Shown piece after piece: positions 24,804 through 33,543 of a stretch of 64,000 nt of DNA. Every line of letters starts with the position of its first letter. The stretch's first letter is position 1. A program made the translations under genes and the position numbers. The notes under the pieces were generated by a model, which made no database searches, was not told where the DNA came from, and was given only the letters and a program-made list of their open reading frames with translations. Origin of the DNA: CAHJXF01 sp038225855 (GTDB lineage: Bacteria; Pseudomonadota; Gammaproteobacteria; Burkholderiales; Burkholderiaceae_D); NCBI GenBank assembly GCA_038225855.1, contig JBBRQU010000022.1, positions 1 through 64,000 on the forward strand, written 5' to 3'.

Positions 24804-26915
24804 TCAATGCAATTGCCGATAGATTTCTTCGGCCAACTGATGCGATACGCCCTCCACGCTCGCGAGCTCATCGATGCTCGCGGCGACTACGCCGCGCAAG
24901 CCGCCGAAGCGCGCGAGCAGTTTCTGCCTGCGCTTCGCACCGATGCCTTCGATCTCTTCGAGCCGCGACGTGGTGCGCGTCTTCGCGCGCCGTGCACGCA
25001 TGCCGGTGATCGCGAAGCGATGCGCCTCGTCGCGAATCTGTGCGATCAGCATCAGGGCGGCGGACTCCTTGCCCAGTTCGAGCGCGGCGCGCCCGTCGGC
25101 GAAGACCAGCGTCTCGAGGCCGACCTTGCGATCCTCGCCCTTGGCGACACCGACGATCAACGCGATGTCGAGACCGAGCTCGATGAACACCTGACGCGCG
25201 ATCTCGACCTGACCCTTGCCGCCGTCGACCAGCACGACATCGGGGAACGAAGCTGCCGGAATGTTCGACGCGCGAGGTGCGCGTCTGCCGCGGGCCGAGG
25301 CATCGGGCGCTGCATCCGACGCTCCGGCCGACGCTGCATCCGACAAGGCCCCCGACAAGGCCTCCGATGAAGTCTCGTCATCGCCCTCTTCGTTGTCATC
25401 GGTGACCGTCCCCTCGCCCGCTTCGCGCGCTTCCTTGGCGAGTTCGAGATCGGCCGCGACCGCATCGATCACGTCGGCGCCGCCAGCGGCTTCGACCAGC
25501 TTGGCATAGCGACGCGTGAGGACCTGGCGCATCGCCGCGTAGTCGTCGCCGGGTGTGATGCCGTCGATGTTGTAGCGCCGGTATTCCCCGTTCTGCATCG
25601 CGTGATGATGAAACACGACGCACGAGGCCTGCGTCGCTTCGCCCATCGTGTGGCTGATGTCGAAGCACTCGACACGCAGTTCCGACAGATCCTCCTTCTC
25701 GTTCTCGAGGCCGAGCGCTTCGGCGAGCGCGCGCGTGCGCGCCTGCTGCGAGCCCTCTTCCGCCAACATGCGCGCCAGCGCGAGCGCGGCATTCCTCTCG
25801 GCCATCTCGAGCCAGATGCGACGCTGACTCTGGGGCTGATGCACGAGGGCGATGCGATGGCCGCATTGCTCTTCGAGTGCCGCGATCAGGTCCTCTGCAT
25901 CGGGGTCGATGTTGACGATCAAGGTTTGCGGTATGAACTTGTCGAGGTAGTGCTGCGCGATGAAGGCTTCGAGAACCGCCGCTTCGATGACCTTGTGCGA
26001 AAGACGGCCGCCCGATTCGACGTGCGACGGAAAATACGCACGGTCGCCCAGATGGCGACCACCGCGCACCATCGCCAGGTTGACGCAGGCGCGACCGCCT
26101 TCGACGCGCACGGCGAGCATATCGACATCGGCATTGGCGCCCTCGCTGTTGCCCAGCTCGATGTTCTGCTGCTGGAGCACGCGCGAAAGCGAGCCGATCT
26201 GATCGCGTACCGACGCGGCCTCTTCGAAGCGCAACCCGGCCGCCGCGGTCTGCATCTTCGCCTCGAGAGACGCGAGCACTTCGGACGTCTGGCCGCGAAG
26301 AAAACGCGATGCGTTCTCGACATCCAGCGCATACGCCTCGGGCGTGATCGCAGACACGCAAGGCGCGCTGCATCGCCTGATCTGATGCAACAGGCAAGGC
26401 CGCGAACGATTCGCGAACACCGTGTCCTCGCAAGTGCGCAGCATGAAGACCTTCTGCAGGATCTGGATGCTTTCCTTGACCGCCCACGCATTGGGAAACG
26501 GCCCGAAGTATTGCTGGCGCTTGTCGACCGCGCCGCGGTAATACGCCATGCGCGGAAAGCGATGCGCGGTGATCTTCAGATAGGGATAAGACTTGTCGTC
26601 GCGAAAGACGATGTTGTAGCGCGGCGCCTGCGTCTTGATGAGATTGTTTTCCAGCAGCAGCGCTTCGGCTTCGGAGCGCGTCGGCGTGGTTTCGATGCGC
26701 GCGATGCGCTCGACCATGTGCGCGATGCGCGGGTCGCGCGCACCTTTGTTGAAGTAGCTCGCGACACGCTTCTTCAGGTCGCGCGCCTTGCCGACATAGA
26801 GCAGCGCGCCGGACGCGTCGTAGTAGCGATAGACCCCGGGCAGGCCGGGCAGCTTCGCGATGATGCGTCTGGGATTGAAGGCCGGCGGCTGCGCCGGCGC
26901 CTGCACATCAGTCAT
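24804..26915 (-). CDS. uvrC: Excinuclease ABC subunit C (UvrC)
   Basis: UvrC makes both incisions in nucleotide-excision repair. The GIY-YIG domain is at residues 22-100 (GVYRYYDASGALLYVGKA), the UVR motif at about 225-255, and the RNase H-like nuclease follows with ECFDISHTMGE and DVVLVDGGKGQ. A C-terminal (HhH)2 domain (IEGIGAKRRQKLLARFGG) completes it. At 703 residues it exceeds the roughly 610 of E. coli because of an 80-90 residue Ala/Ser/Asp-rich insertion (about 485-555) inside the nuclease domain. Betaproteobacterial UvrC proteins often carry such a linker. The start overlaps the stop of the upstream glycosylase by 4 nt. Mfd, which feeds the same pathway, is encoded at 564-4037. Confidence 0.96.
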   Translation of the reverse strand: MTDVQAPAQPPAFNPRRIIAKLPGLPGVYRYYDASGALLYVGKARDLKKRVASYFNKGARDPRIAHMVERIARIETTPTRSEAEALLLENNLIKTQAPRYNIVFRDDKSYPYLKITAHRFPRMAYYRGAVDKRQQYFGPFPNAWAVKESIQILQKVFMLRTCEDTVFANRSRPCLLHQIRRCSAPCVSAITPEAYALDVENASRFLRGQTSEVLASLEAKMQTAAAGLRFEEAASVRDQIGSLSRVLQQQNIELGNSEGANADVDMLAVRVEGGRACVNLAMVRGGRHLGDRAYFPSHVESGGRLSHKVIEAAVLEAFIAQHYLDKFIPQTLIVNIDPDAEDLIAALEEQCGHRIALVHQPQSQRRIWLEMAERNAALALARMLAEEGSQQARTRALAEALGLENEKEDLSELRVECFDISHTMGEATQASCVVFHHHAMQNGEYRRYNIDGITPGDDYAAMRQVLTRRYAKLVEAAGGADVIDAVAADLELAKEAREAGEGTVTDDNEEGDDETSSEALSGALSDAASAGASDAAPDASARGRRAPRASNIPAASFPDVVLVDGGKGQVEIARQVFIELGLDIALIVGVAKGEDRKVGLETLVFADGRAALELGKESAALMLIAQIRDEAHRFAITGMRARRAKTRTTSRLEEIEGIGAKRRQKLLARFGGLRGVVAASIDELASVEGVSHQLAEEIYRQLH

Positions 26916-27583
26916 CGTGCGTCGAGATGCGAGCGAATATCGGCGAGTACCGCATCGAACATGTCAGGGGTCAGTCGCCTCGTCTGCGTGTTGTAGCGGC
27001 TGACGTGATAACTATCGAACAGGACGATGCCGCGTTGCAGCCCGTCCTGCAACCGGTGGCGTCCGTGATGCGCGAAGCGATGCGCGCTCGCCTTCGATCC
27101 GCACGCCTCCAGCACCGCGCGATGTGCGATGGTCCCGAGCGCGAGGATCGCTTCGAGGCGTGGCAGCATCGTCAGCTCTGCTACGAGATATCCGTTGCAA
27201 CGCCTGATCTCGTCGAGCTCGGGCTTGTTCGCGGGCGGCAGACACTTGACCGCGTTGGCGATGCGGCAGTCGACGAGCGCAAGCCCGTCATCGCGATGCT
27301 CGCTCGTCGGCTGCGTCGCGAAGCCGTGTCGATGCAGCGTCGAATACAACAGCGGCCCGCACCAGTCGCCGGTGAACGGTCGCCCCGTGGCGTTGGCTCC
27401 GTGCAAACCCGGCGCGAGACCGACGATCAGCAAACGCGCGTCAAGTTCGCCGAACGACGGCACCGGCCGCGCCCAGTAATTCGGGTACTTCTCGCGCACT
27501 TCATCGAGGAAGCGCGCCAGGCGCGGACACTTGCGGCAGTCGGGATCGTAGGCGGGTGTCGCGCCGCCGGCATCGACGATCAC
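26912..27583 (-). CDS. Family 5 uracil-DNA glycosylase (UDGb type)
   Basis: The protein (223 residues) removes uracil, and in this family often hypoxanthine, from DNA. Motif 1 is GLAPGLHGANATGRPFTGD, without the catalytic Asp of families 1 and 4, and motif 2 is HVSRYNTQTRRLT. Four cysteines (DCRKC near residues 16-19, and KCLPP with RRC 15 residues later) match the [4Fe-4S] ligands of thermostable-type UDGs. The GTG start at 27583 overlaps the efp stop (GTGA) and the stop overlaps uvrC. efp, this gene and uvrC therefore form a tight translationally coupled run with two repair enzymes. Confidence 0.88.
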   Translation of the reverse strand: MIVDAGGATPAYDPDCRKCPRLARFLDEVREKYPNYWARPVPSFGELDARLLIVGLAPGLHGANATGRPFTGDWCGPLLYSTLHRHGFATQPTSEHRDDGLALVDCRIANAVKCLPPANKPELDEIRRCNGYLVAELTMLPRLEAILALGTIAHRAVLEACGSKASAHRFAHHGRHRLQDGLQRGIVLFDSYHVSRYNTQTRRLTPDMFDAVLADIRSHLDAR

Positions 27584-28140
27584 TTCACGCGATTGCGATA
27601 CTCGCCGTTGCGCGTGTCGATCTCGATCTTGTCTCCGGTGGCAACGAACGCCGGCACGGCGACTTCGAATCCGGTCGGCTTGATGCGTGCGGGCTTGAGC
27701 ACCTTGCCCGAAGTATCGCCCTTGACGGCGGGCTCGGTGTATTCGACTTCACGCACCACGCTGTTGGGCATCTCGACCGAAATCGCCTTGCCGTCGTAGA
27801 ACACGACTTCGCAGGCCATGCCGTCTTCGACATAGTTGAGCGCGTCGCCCATGTTGTCTTTCTCGACTTCGAACTGGTTGTATTCGTTGTCCATGAAGAC
27901 GTACATCGGGTCGGCGAAGTACGAGTAGGTCGCGTCCTTGCGATCGAGCACGACGATGTCGAACTTGTCGTCGGCGCGATAGACCGTCTCCTGCGCCGAT
28001 TCGGTCAGCAGGTTCTTCATCTTCATCTTGACGACGGCCGAGTTGCGGCCGGACTTGTTGTAGTCGGCCTTCTGCACGACCATCGGGTCGCGACCGACCA
28101 TGATCACATTGCCGGCGCGAATTTCTTGAGCGGTTTTCAT
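27580..28140 (-). CDS. efp: Elongation factor P (Arg32 type)
   Basis: EF-P (186 residues) binds between the ribosomal P and E sites and relieves stalling at polyproline. The frame is open upstream, but MKTAQEIRAGNVIMVG at 28140 is the standard N-terminus. The modified loop reads NKSGRNSAVVK with arginine at position 32, which marks the EarP-dependent, rhamnosylated class rather than the lysylated class. EarP is encoded immediately upstream (74-nt gap). The C-terminal OB domain ends GDKIEIDTRNGEYRNR. No Shine-Dalgarno sequence is apparent before the ATG. Confidence 0.97.
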   Translation of the reverse strand: MKTAQEIRAGNVIMVGRDPMVVQKADYNKSGRNSAVVKMKMKNLLTESAQETVYRADDKFDIVVLDRKDATYSYFADPMYVFMDNEYNQFEVEKDNMGDALNYVEDGMACEVVFYDGKAISVEMPNSVVREVEYTEPAVKGDTSGKVLKPARIKPTGFEVAVPAFVATGDKIEIDTRNGEYRNRVK

Positions 28141-28214
28141 CGGTACGAGGGAGTTGGAAAAAGAGGATCGGCGAATAGCGACTGGCGTCAGTCCCTGTCC
28201 CGCCGAAAAGCCTG

Positions 28215-29417
28215 CTATTTTAGCAAGGCCGCACGGCGTTCCGCGACGAAGCTGAGTAGCCGATCGACCAAACCAGTCTGCGACGCGAGGTTTTGACGCC
28301 ACACTTGGGCATGTGCCGACAGTTCGGGCAGCATGCCGCTCCAATGCGCCCAGGCTTTTGTGCAGCCTTCGTGCGGCTGCACGTTCCACGCCTCCCAGAG
28401 TGCGCGCTGCGCATCCCGCGCCGCTCGCGGAAGGCCGCCTTCGTAGCGATCTTCGAATGCGTGCAGCTTCTTCTTGTGCGCATCGTCGGCCTGCGGATAG
28501 ATGTGCCACACGAAAGGCCGAGCCGCCCACTGCGCGCGCACGAACGAATCTTCACCGCGCACGAAGTTGATGTCGCAACACCAGAGCAGGCGGTCGTAGT
28601 CGTCCTGGTCGACGAAGGGGATCGTGAATATCGACAGCGAGCCGCGCGCATCGACACCGAAGCAAGCCTCGATCTCGCGCGGCAGGACGCCTTCGGGCGC
28701 GACCACCGACCATCGCCGAGCAGGATCGTCGGTCATCGCTTCGAGGAGCGGCGCAAGTGGAGCGCCGGCATATGCGAACAGCGACAGCCGCGTTTCGTTC
28801 GTGGCTGGCCTGGGCGCCTGCAAGCGTCGCCAGAAGGCGTCGACTTCAGCGGCGTCTTCGAGGAAGGCAATCCGGCGATCGTCGAGACCGGCCTCGATCG
28901 GCACCCCACCTGTTTTCGGACCGAAGCCCGGATAGAAGAAATGCTTGACCAGCGGCAGCGTGGGATGCGGTGAAGGCAGGCCATGAAAATCGTCGACCCA
29001 TGATTCGGCGCTCAGGTATTCGAGGTCGATCCAGATCGCGGGCCGCGGCGTGGTTGCGCGCGCCATCGCATCGATGTACCCCTGCGGCAGACCGCAGCCG
29101 AAGAGTTCGACGACGACGTCCGCCGGGCCGGCAGTCGGCTCCGCAGTCAGCCCCGCTTCGCGCCAGCCATCGGCCCGCCAGCGCACCACATCGATCGCGT
29201 CGATGCGCTGGCATTGCGCGTCGGTATCGATTCGCGATTCGATCCGGGCGAACGCATGAAGATCGTCGACGACGAGACGTATCGCGCGCCGCGCAGTGCT
29301 TGCCAATTGACGCGCGAGACGCCACGCCACGCCGATGTCGCCATAGTTGTCGACGACGCGGCAGAACAGATCCCAGGATTCGACGCGCGCGACTGGCACG
29401 TCTTCGCTGGCGATCAC
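28215..29417 (-). CDS. earP: EF-P arginine rhamnosyltransferase EarP
   Basis: EarP transfers rhamnose from dTDP-rhamnose to Arg32 of EF-P, activating it. It is an inverting GT-B enzyme. The acceptor-side motif DNYGDIG (D23, D27) matches the catalytic Asp pair described for Pseudomonas EarP, and the donor-side motif is RGEDSFVRAQWA. Length is 400 residues, close to the family. The GTG start at 29417 overlaps the nagZ stop by 4 nt. Its target gene efp follows directly. dTDP-rhamnose synthesis genes are not in this window. Confidence 0.95.
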   Translation of the reverse strand: MIASEDVPVARVESWDLFCRVVDNYGDIGVAWRLARQLASTARRAIRLVVDDLHAFARIESRIDTDAQCQRIDAIDVVRWRADGWREAGLTAEPTAGPADVVVELFGCGLPQGYIDAMARATTPRPAIWIDLEYLSAESWVDDFHGLPSPHPTLPLVKHFFYPGFGPKTGGVPIEAGLDDRRIAFLEDAAEVDAFWRRLQAPRPATNETRLSLFAYAGAPLAPLLEAMTDDPARRWSVVAPEGVLPREIEACFGVDARGSLSIFTIPFVDQDDYDRLLWCCDINFVRGEDSFVRAQWAARPFVWHIYPQADDAHKKKLHAFEDRYEGGLPRAARDAQRALWEAWNVQPHEGCTKAWAHWSGMLPELSAHAQVWRQNLASQTGLVDRLLSFVAERRAALLK

Positions 29418-30451
29418 GTCTCGATCAGGCGCGCGGCGCGCAACACCGCGAGAGACTGCCGATATCGAGGATCGTCGCGTATCTCACCGGAAGACGCGCG
29501 CGCGCGCAACGCGTGCAGGCGCGATCGGGAACGCAAGTCACGATCATCCTCGATGCGCGCGAGGAGAGCATCCGCGCGCGCGGGATCGTTGCACACGAGC
29601 ACCATGTCGCATCCGGCTTCGAGCGCTGAACGAGCGGCCGCGACCACGTCGCCCGCGACGCTCGCGGCTTCCATCGAGAGGTCGTCGCTGAAGATCGCCC
29701 CTTCGAAGCCGAGGCGGTCGCGAAGGATGTCCTGCAACCAGATCGACGAGAAGCCCGCGGGCTTGCTGTCGACTGCGGGATAGATCACGTGCGCGGGCAT
29801 GACCGATAGGAGCGCAGGAGCCAGCCACGCGTAAGGCATCGCATCGTCGGCCCATATCGTATCGAGGTCGCGGTCGTCGATCGGGATTGCAACGTGCGAG
29901 TCGGCCACGACGTGACCGTGCCCTGGAAAATGCTTGCCGCAATTCGCCATGCCCGCGAGCAGCAGGCCATGCATCAGACTCTTCGCGAGCAAGGCCACGA
30001 CGCGCGGATCGCGATGAAATGAGCGGTCGCCGATCACGGCGCTCGGGCCGTGGTCGAGATCGAGCACGGGTGTGAACGAGAGATCGATTCCGCACGACAC
30101 GAGGTCGGCCGCGAGGATGAAGCCGGCCGCCGTTGCTGCGCGCGTGGCGATCAGGGCGCCCTTCTCCACGTCGCCATCCCACAGCGCACCGAGACTCTTC
30201 ATCGTCGGAAGTTGCACGAAGCCATCGCTGCGAAAGCGTTGCACGCGCCCGCCTTCGTGGTCGACGGCGATCAGCAATTCGGAACGCAACGCGCGTATCG
30301 ACTCGACCAGAGCGCAGAGCTGCGCGCGGCTCTCGAAGTTGCGCGCGAACAGGATCACGCCGCCGGTGTTTTTGTGCGCAATGCGCCGACGATCGTCGGC
30401 CGTCAGCGCCGTCGATGCGACGTCGAGCATCACGGGGCCGATGGTCTTCAT
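29414..30451 (-). CDS. nagZ: Beta-N-acetylhexosaminidase NagZ
   Basis: NagZ is a cytoplasmic GH3 enzyme that removes GlcNAc from 1,6-anhydro-muropeptides in cell-wall recycling. H178 in KHFPGHGH (general acid/base with the following Asp) and nucleophile D256 in FSDDLSM are present. At 345 residues it is a full-length single-domain form. It overlaps acpS and earP by 4 nt each. Confidence 0.95.
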   Translation of the reverse strand: MKTIGPVMLDVASTALTADDRRRIAHKNTGGVILFARNFESRAQLCALVESIRALRSELLIAVDHEGGRVQRFRSDGFVQLPTMKSLGALWDGDVEKGALIATRAATAAGFILAADLVSCGIDLSFTPVLDLDHGPSAVIGDRSFHRDPRVVALLAKSLMHGLLLAGMANCGKHFPGHGHVVADSHVAIPIDDRDLDTIWADDAMPYAWLAPALLSVMPAHVIYPAVDSKPAGFSSIWLQDILRDRLGFEGAIFSDDLSMEAASVAGDVVAAARSALEAGCDMVLVCNDPARADALLARIEDDRDLRSRSRLHALRARASSGEIRDDPRYRQSLAVLRAARLIET

Positions 30452-30888
30452 CGCATCGAGCCTGAAGCGTCATCGACACGTTCCACGACCGCGAACGCGA
30501 CCGCGTAGTCGGCGTCGTCGGTCAGCGTGACGTGCGCGATCAACGAGCGCTCGAGCATCCACCTGGACAACAGCTCGTCGGTGGCCACGCGCGGCTTGCC
30601 GGACGCCTCCTTCAGGATCTGCGCGGCGCGCCAGCGCATCGGCATGCGCATGCCCAGGCCTAGTGCTTTCGAGATCGCTTCTTTCGCGGCGAAGCGCGTT
30701 GCGAGAAACGTGATGCCGCGCGAAGTCTCGTAGGCCAGTGCGTGCGCATGGTCGCGCGCGCTGCGGCGGCGAAAGATCACCATTTCATCGGGGCCGAGTA
30801 TGCGTTCGGCGAAACGATCGCCGTGTCGATCGAGCGCCGCGCGTATGCGATCGACTTTCTGGATGTCGGTGCCGATGCCGAAGATCAT
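30448..30888 (-). CDS. acpS: Holo-[acyl-carrier-protein] synthase AcpS
   Basis: AcpS moves 4'-phosphopantetheine from CoA to the serine of apo-ACP. I start at ATG 30888 (MIFGIGTDIQKVDRI), which has AGGAG 7 nt upstream and overlaps the pdxJ stop. The open frame upstream adds 14 unlikely residues. Motifs GIGTDI and RFAAKEAISKALG carry the metal- and CoA-binding Asp and Glu. At 146 residues it is slightly longer than the usual 125-140. Its substrate AcpP is encoded at 43805-44041. Confidence 0.95.
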   Translation of the reverse strand: MIFGIGTDIQKVDRIRAALDRHGDRFAERILGPDEMVIFRRRSARDHAHALAYETSRGITFLATRFAAKEAISKALGLGMRMPMRWRAAQILKEASGKPRVATDELLSRWMLERSLIAHVTLTDDADYAVAFAVVERVDDASGSMR

Positions 30889-31688
30889 CGCGTTGCTCCT
30901 GTCGTCGGCATGGATGCGCGATCGATGCACGCCAGATAGGCGCGGACCGTCGCCGCGAGGCCCAGCTCGATCGCATCGGCGATCAACGCATGGCCGATCG
31001 AAACCTCGACGACGCCCGTCACCGCTTCGAGAAAGCGCGTGAGGTTGTCGCGATTCAGATCGTGTCCCGCGTTGACTTGCAGTCCCGCCGCGCGCGCCGC
31101 GCGCGCAGCTTCGACGAAGTGCGTCAGCGTTTCCTCCTCTGCCGGCGTTCCGTATGCGCGCGCATAACTCTCGGTGTAGAGCTCGATACCATCGGCGCCC
31201 AGATCCGCGGCGCGCCGCATCGCGAACGGTGACGGATCCATGAAGAGACTGACACGCACGCCGAGTTCATGCGCTTCGTCGATCAGCGGCCTGAGCCGTT
31301 CACCGTCGGTGTCGAGCTGCCACCCGTGATCGCTCGTCGCCTGCTCCTGGCTATCGGGCACGAACGTGCATTGCTGCGGCCGGACCGCGCGCACGAAGTC
31401 CATCAGGTTGTGAAAGGGATTGCCTTCGATGTTGTACTCGGCGCGCGGCCACTCTTTGAGCAGCGCGGCAATATCGTGGACGTCGCCGGCGCGGATGTGC
31501 CGCGCATCGGGACGCGGATGCACGGTGATGCCCGATGCGCCGGCTTCGAGCGCGATGGTGGCCGCGCGCGTCACGCTCGGGATCGCGAGCGCCCGCGAAT
31601 TTCGCAGCAGCGCGACTCTGTTCAGGTTGACCGACAGCGCGGTCCGCGCCGCTGAATCCAGGTTCTGCGGAAGCATCAGCGGATTCAT
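30885..31688 (-). CDS. pdxJ: Pyridoxine 5'-phosphate synthase PdxJ
   Basis: PdxJ condenses 1-deoxyxylulose 5-phosphate with 3-amino-2-oxopropyl phosphate in vitamin B6 synthesis. Conserved segments are SVNLNRVALLRNSR, GITVHPRPDARHI, YNIEGNP, GVRVSLFMDP, ELYTESYA and VNAGHDLNRDNL. Length is 267 residues, slightly above the usual 240-250. It overlaps recO (upstream) and acpS (downstream) by 4 nt. Confidence 0.96.
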   Translation of the reverse strand: MNPLMLPQNLDSAARTALSVNLNRVALLRNSRALAIPSVTRAATIALEAGASGITVHPRPDARHIRAGDVHDIAALLKEWPRAEYNIEGNPFHNLMDFVRAVRPQQCTFVPDSQEQATSDHGWQLDTDGERLRPLIDEAHELGVRVSLFMDPSPFAMRRAADLGADGIELYTESYARAYGTPAEEETLTHFVEAARAARAAGLQVNAGHDLNRDNLTRFLEAVTGVVEVSIGHALIADAIELGLAATVRAYLACIDRASMPTTGATR

Positions 31689-32596
31689 CGCCGCATACCT
31701 TCTTTCATGCCTTCTTCGAGCGCTTGAAGATCGAGCATCATCCGTCGCGTGTGAAGGACCTGCCCAGACAAATGATGCTGCAGAAGAAATCGCATCAGCG
31801 TCTTCGCTTGCGCCAGCGTGATCGGGTCTCCGTAATCGTCGGCTTCGATGTCGAGCAGCGTCTTGCCGAGAACGACGGCGTCGTCGTCGTCGGCATGAGC
31901 GCGCAGGTTGGCGCTCTCGATGCGCACCGGCCCCTGCTCTGGCGCGTAGCGATAACGTGACGTCGCCTCGATCGCCTCGCCGGTCGCGGTTTGCGCAAGC
32001 CGTATTGCATATCCTGCTTCGCGCAGCAGTACGACTTCGAAGCGACGCAGGATCGGAGCAGCGGGACGGTCTTCAGCCAACAGTGCGAGCGCCACGAGGT
32101 AAGCGTCGAACAGCGCCTCGTGCGCGTCGTCGCGCGCGAGCAGCTTCTGGATCAATTCGTTCAGATAGAAGCCCGCCATCAACGCGTCGCCGCGAAGTGG
32201 ACGCAAGCCGCCCATCCATTCGGCTCGCGTCAAGGTCCGCAATTCGCTGCCCGCCTGTGGACCCGCAACTGCGCGCGAGCGCGCCTGCACCCAACCGATG
32301 GTCAGCGGGGCGAACGCGAGCAGCACGCCGCGCAAGGCCGAGCGTGGACGTTTCGCTCCGCGCGCAATCAGCGCCACGCGACCGTGATGGCGCGTGAGCG
32401 CATCGATGATGAGACTGGTTTCCTTGTATGGATAACTGTGGAGAACGAACGCCGCCTCGTCGGCGATGCGGGTTTCCGATCGCGGCGCACGTGGCCGGGC
32501 GCGCGCCACTGCACGACGCGGCGCTTCGGTGTCGACTTCCGAAACGGATACAGGTTCGACCGCGAGCGCCTGGTCGGCGCCGCGCACCTCACTCAT
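31685..32596 (-). CDS. recO: DNA repair protein RecO
   Basis: RecO binds DNA and, with RecR, loads RecA onto SSB-covered DNA. The N-terminal OB fold starts at about residue 47 (AAFVLHSYPYKETSLIIDAL) after an Arg/Ala-rich extension of about 45 residues. A helical C-terminal domain follows (YAIRLAQTATG, LRFLLQHHLSGQVLHTRRM). The zinc cysteines of some RecO proteins are absent. Length is 303 residues, and it overlaps era by 8 nt. Confidence 0.93.
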   Translation of the reverse strand: MSEVRGADQALAVEPVSVSEVDTEAPRRAVARARPRAPRSETRIADEAAFVLHSYPYKETSLIIDALTRHHGRVALIARGAKRPRSALRGVLLAFAPLTIGWVQARSRAVAGPQAGSELRTLTRAEWMGGLRPLRGDALMAGFYLNELIQKLLARDDAHEALFDAYLVALALLAEDRPAAPILRRFEVVLLREAGYAIRLAQTATGEAIEATSRYRYAPEQGPVRIESANLRAHADDDDAVVLGKTLLDIEADDYGDPITLAQAKTLMRFLLQHHLSGQVLHTRRMMLDLQALEEGMKEGMRR

Positions 32597-33512
32597 AGCC
32601 GTAGGCCTTCACCTGCGCCGCGCTGTCGGCCCAGCCCGACCTCACCTTGACCCACAGTTCGAGATGACTGCGCGCGTCGAGCAGCTTCTCGATGTCCGCG
32701 CGCGCTTCGCTGCCGATCAGCTTGAGCTTGCTGCCGCCGGGTCCGATCAGCATCGCCTTGTGATTCGCGCGCTCGACCACGATCGTGGCCGCGATGCGGC
32801 AGAAGCGTCCGCCATGCGGCGACGGTTCTTCGAGAAAACGATCGATCACGACCGTCGTGCCGTAGGGCAACTCGTCGCCGAGCTGACGAAACACCTTTTC
32901 GCGAATCATTTCGGAAACGAGAAAGCGTTCGCTGCGATCGGTGAGATGGTCGGCATCGAAGAGCGGCTGCCCGATCGGCAGCAAGGCTTCGATCTCGGCA
33001 AGGAGAGGCGCGATTTGCACGCCGGTCTTGGCCGAAACCGGAACGATCGCGACCCACGCGCGCTGCGCCGCGCGCGCCTGCAGGAAAGGCAGCAGGCTCG
33101 CCTTGTCGTTCACCGTATCGATCTTGTTGATGACGAGGATCACCGGCACATCGCTCGGCAACATCTCGAGCACGATCTGATCGTCGGGCCCGAAGCGGCC
33201 GGCCTCGACGACGAACAGGATGCAGGCGACTCCCGCGATCCCGTCGCGCACCGCGCGATGCATGCTCTTGTGAAGCACGCTCTTGTGGCGGGTTTGTACG
33301 CCGGGCGTATCGACGAAGATGAATTGCGCCGTCGCGCTCGTCGTGACGCCCACGATGCGATGGCGCGTGGTCTGCGCTTTTCTCGACGTGATGCTGATCT
33401 TCTGGCCGACGAGTCGATTGAGCAAGGTCGACTTGCCGACGTTGGGCCGGCCGATGATGGCGATCATTCCGCAGCGAAAATCCGCGGGGGACTGGATCTC
33501 GTCGACTGTCAT
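32589..33512 (-). CDS. era: GTPase Era
   Basis: Era is a GTPase that binds 16S rRNA and assists 30S maturation. I start at ATG 33512 (MTVDEIQSPADFRCG), although the frame is open 54 residues further into the end of rnc. G motifs are GRPNVGKSTLLN (G1), TTRH (G2), DTPG (G3), NKID (G4) and SAKTG (G5). The C-terminal KH domain contains LIGPGGSKLKLIG. Length is 307 residues. Confidence 0.96.
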   Translation of the reverse strand: MTVDEIQSPADFRCGMIAIIGRPNVGKSTLLNRLVGQKISITSRKAQTTRHRIVGVTTSATAQFIFVDTPGVQTRHKSVLHKSMHRAVRDGIAGVACILFVVEAGRFGPDDQIVLEMLPSDVPVILVINKIDTVNDKASLLPFLQARAAQRAWVAIVPVSAKTGVQIAPLLAEIEALLPIGQPLFDADHLTDRSERFLVSEMIREKVFRQLGDELPYGTTVVIDRFLEEPSPHGGRFCRIAATIVVERANHKAMLIGPGGSKLKLIGSEARADIEKLLDARSHLELWVKVRSGWADSAAQVKAYGYE

Positions 33513-33543
33513 CGGGGTATCCGCTGCGCCTGCGCGGCCGGGC

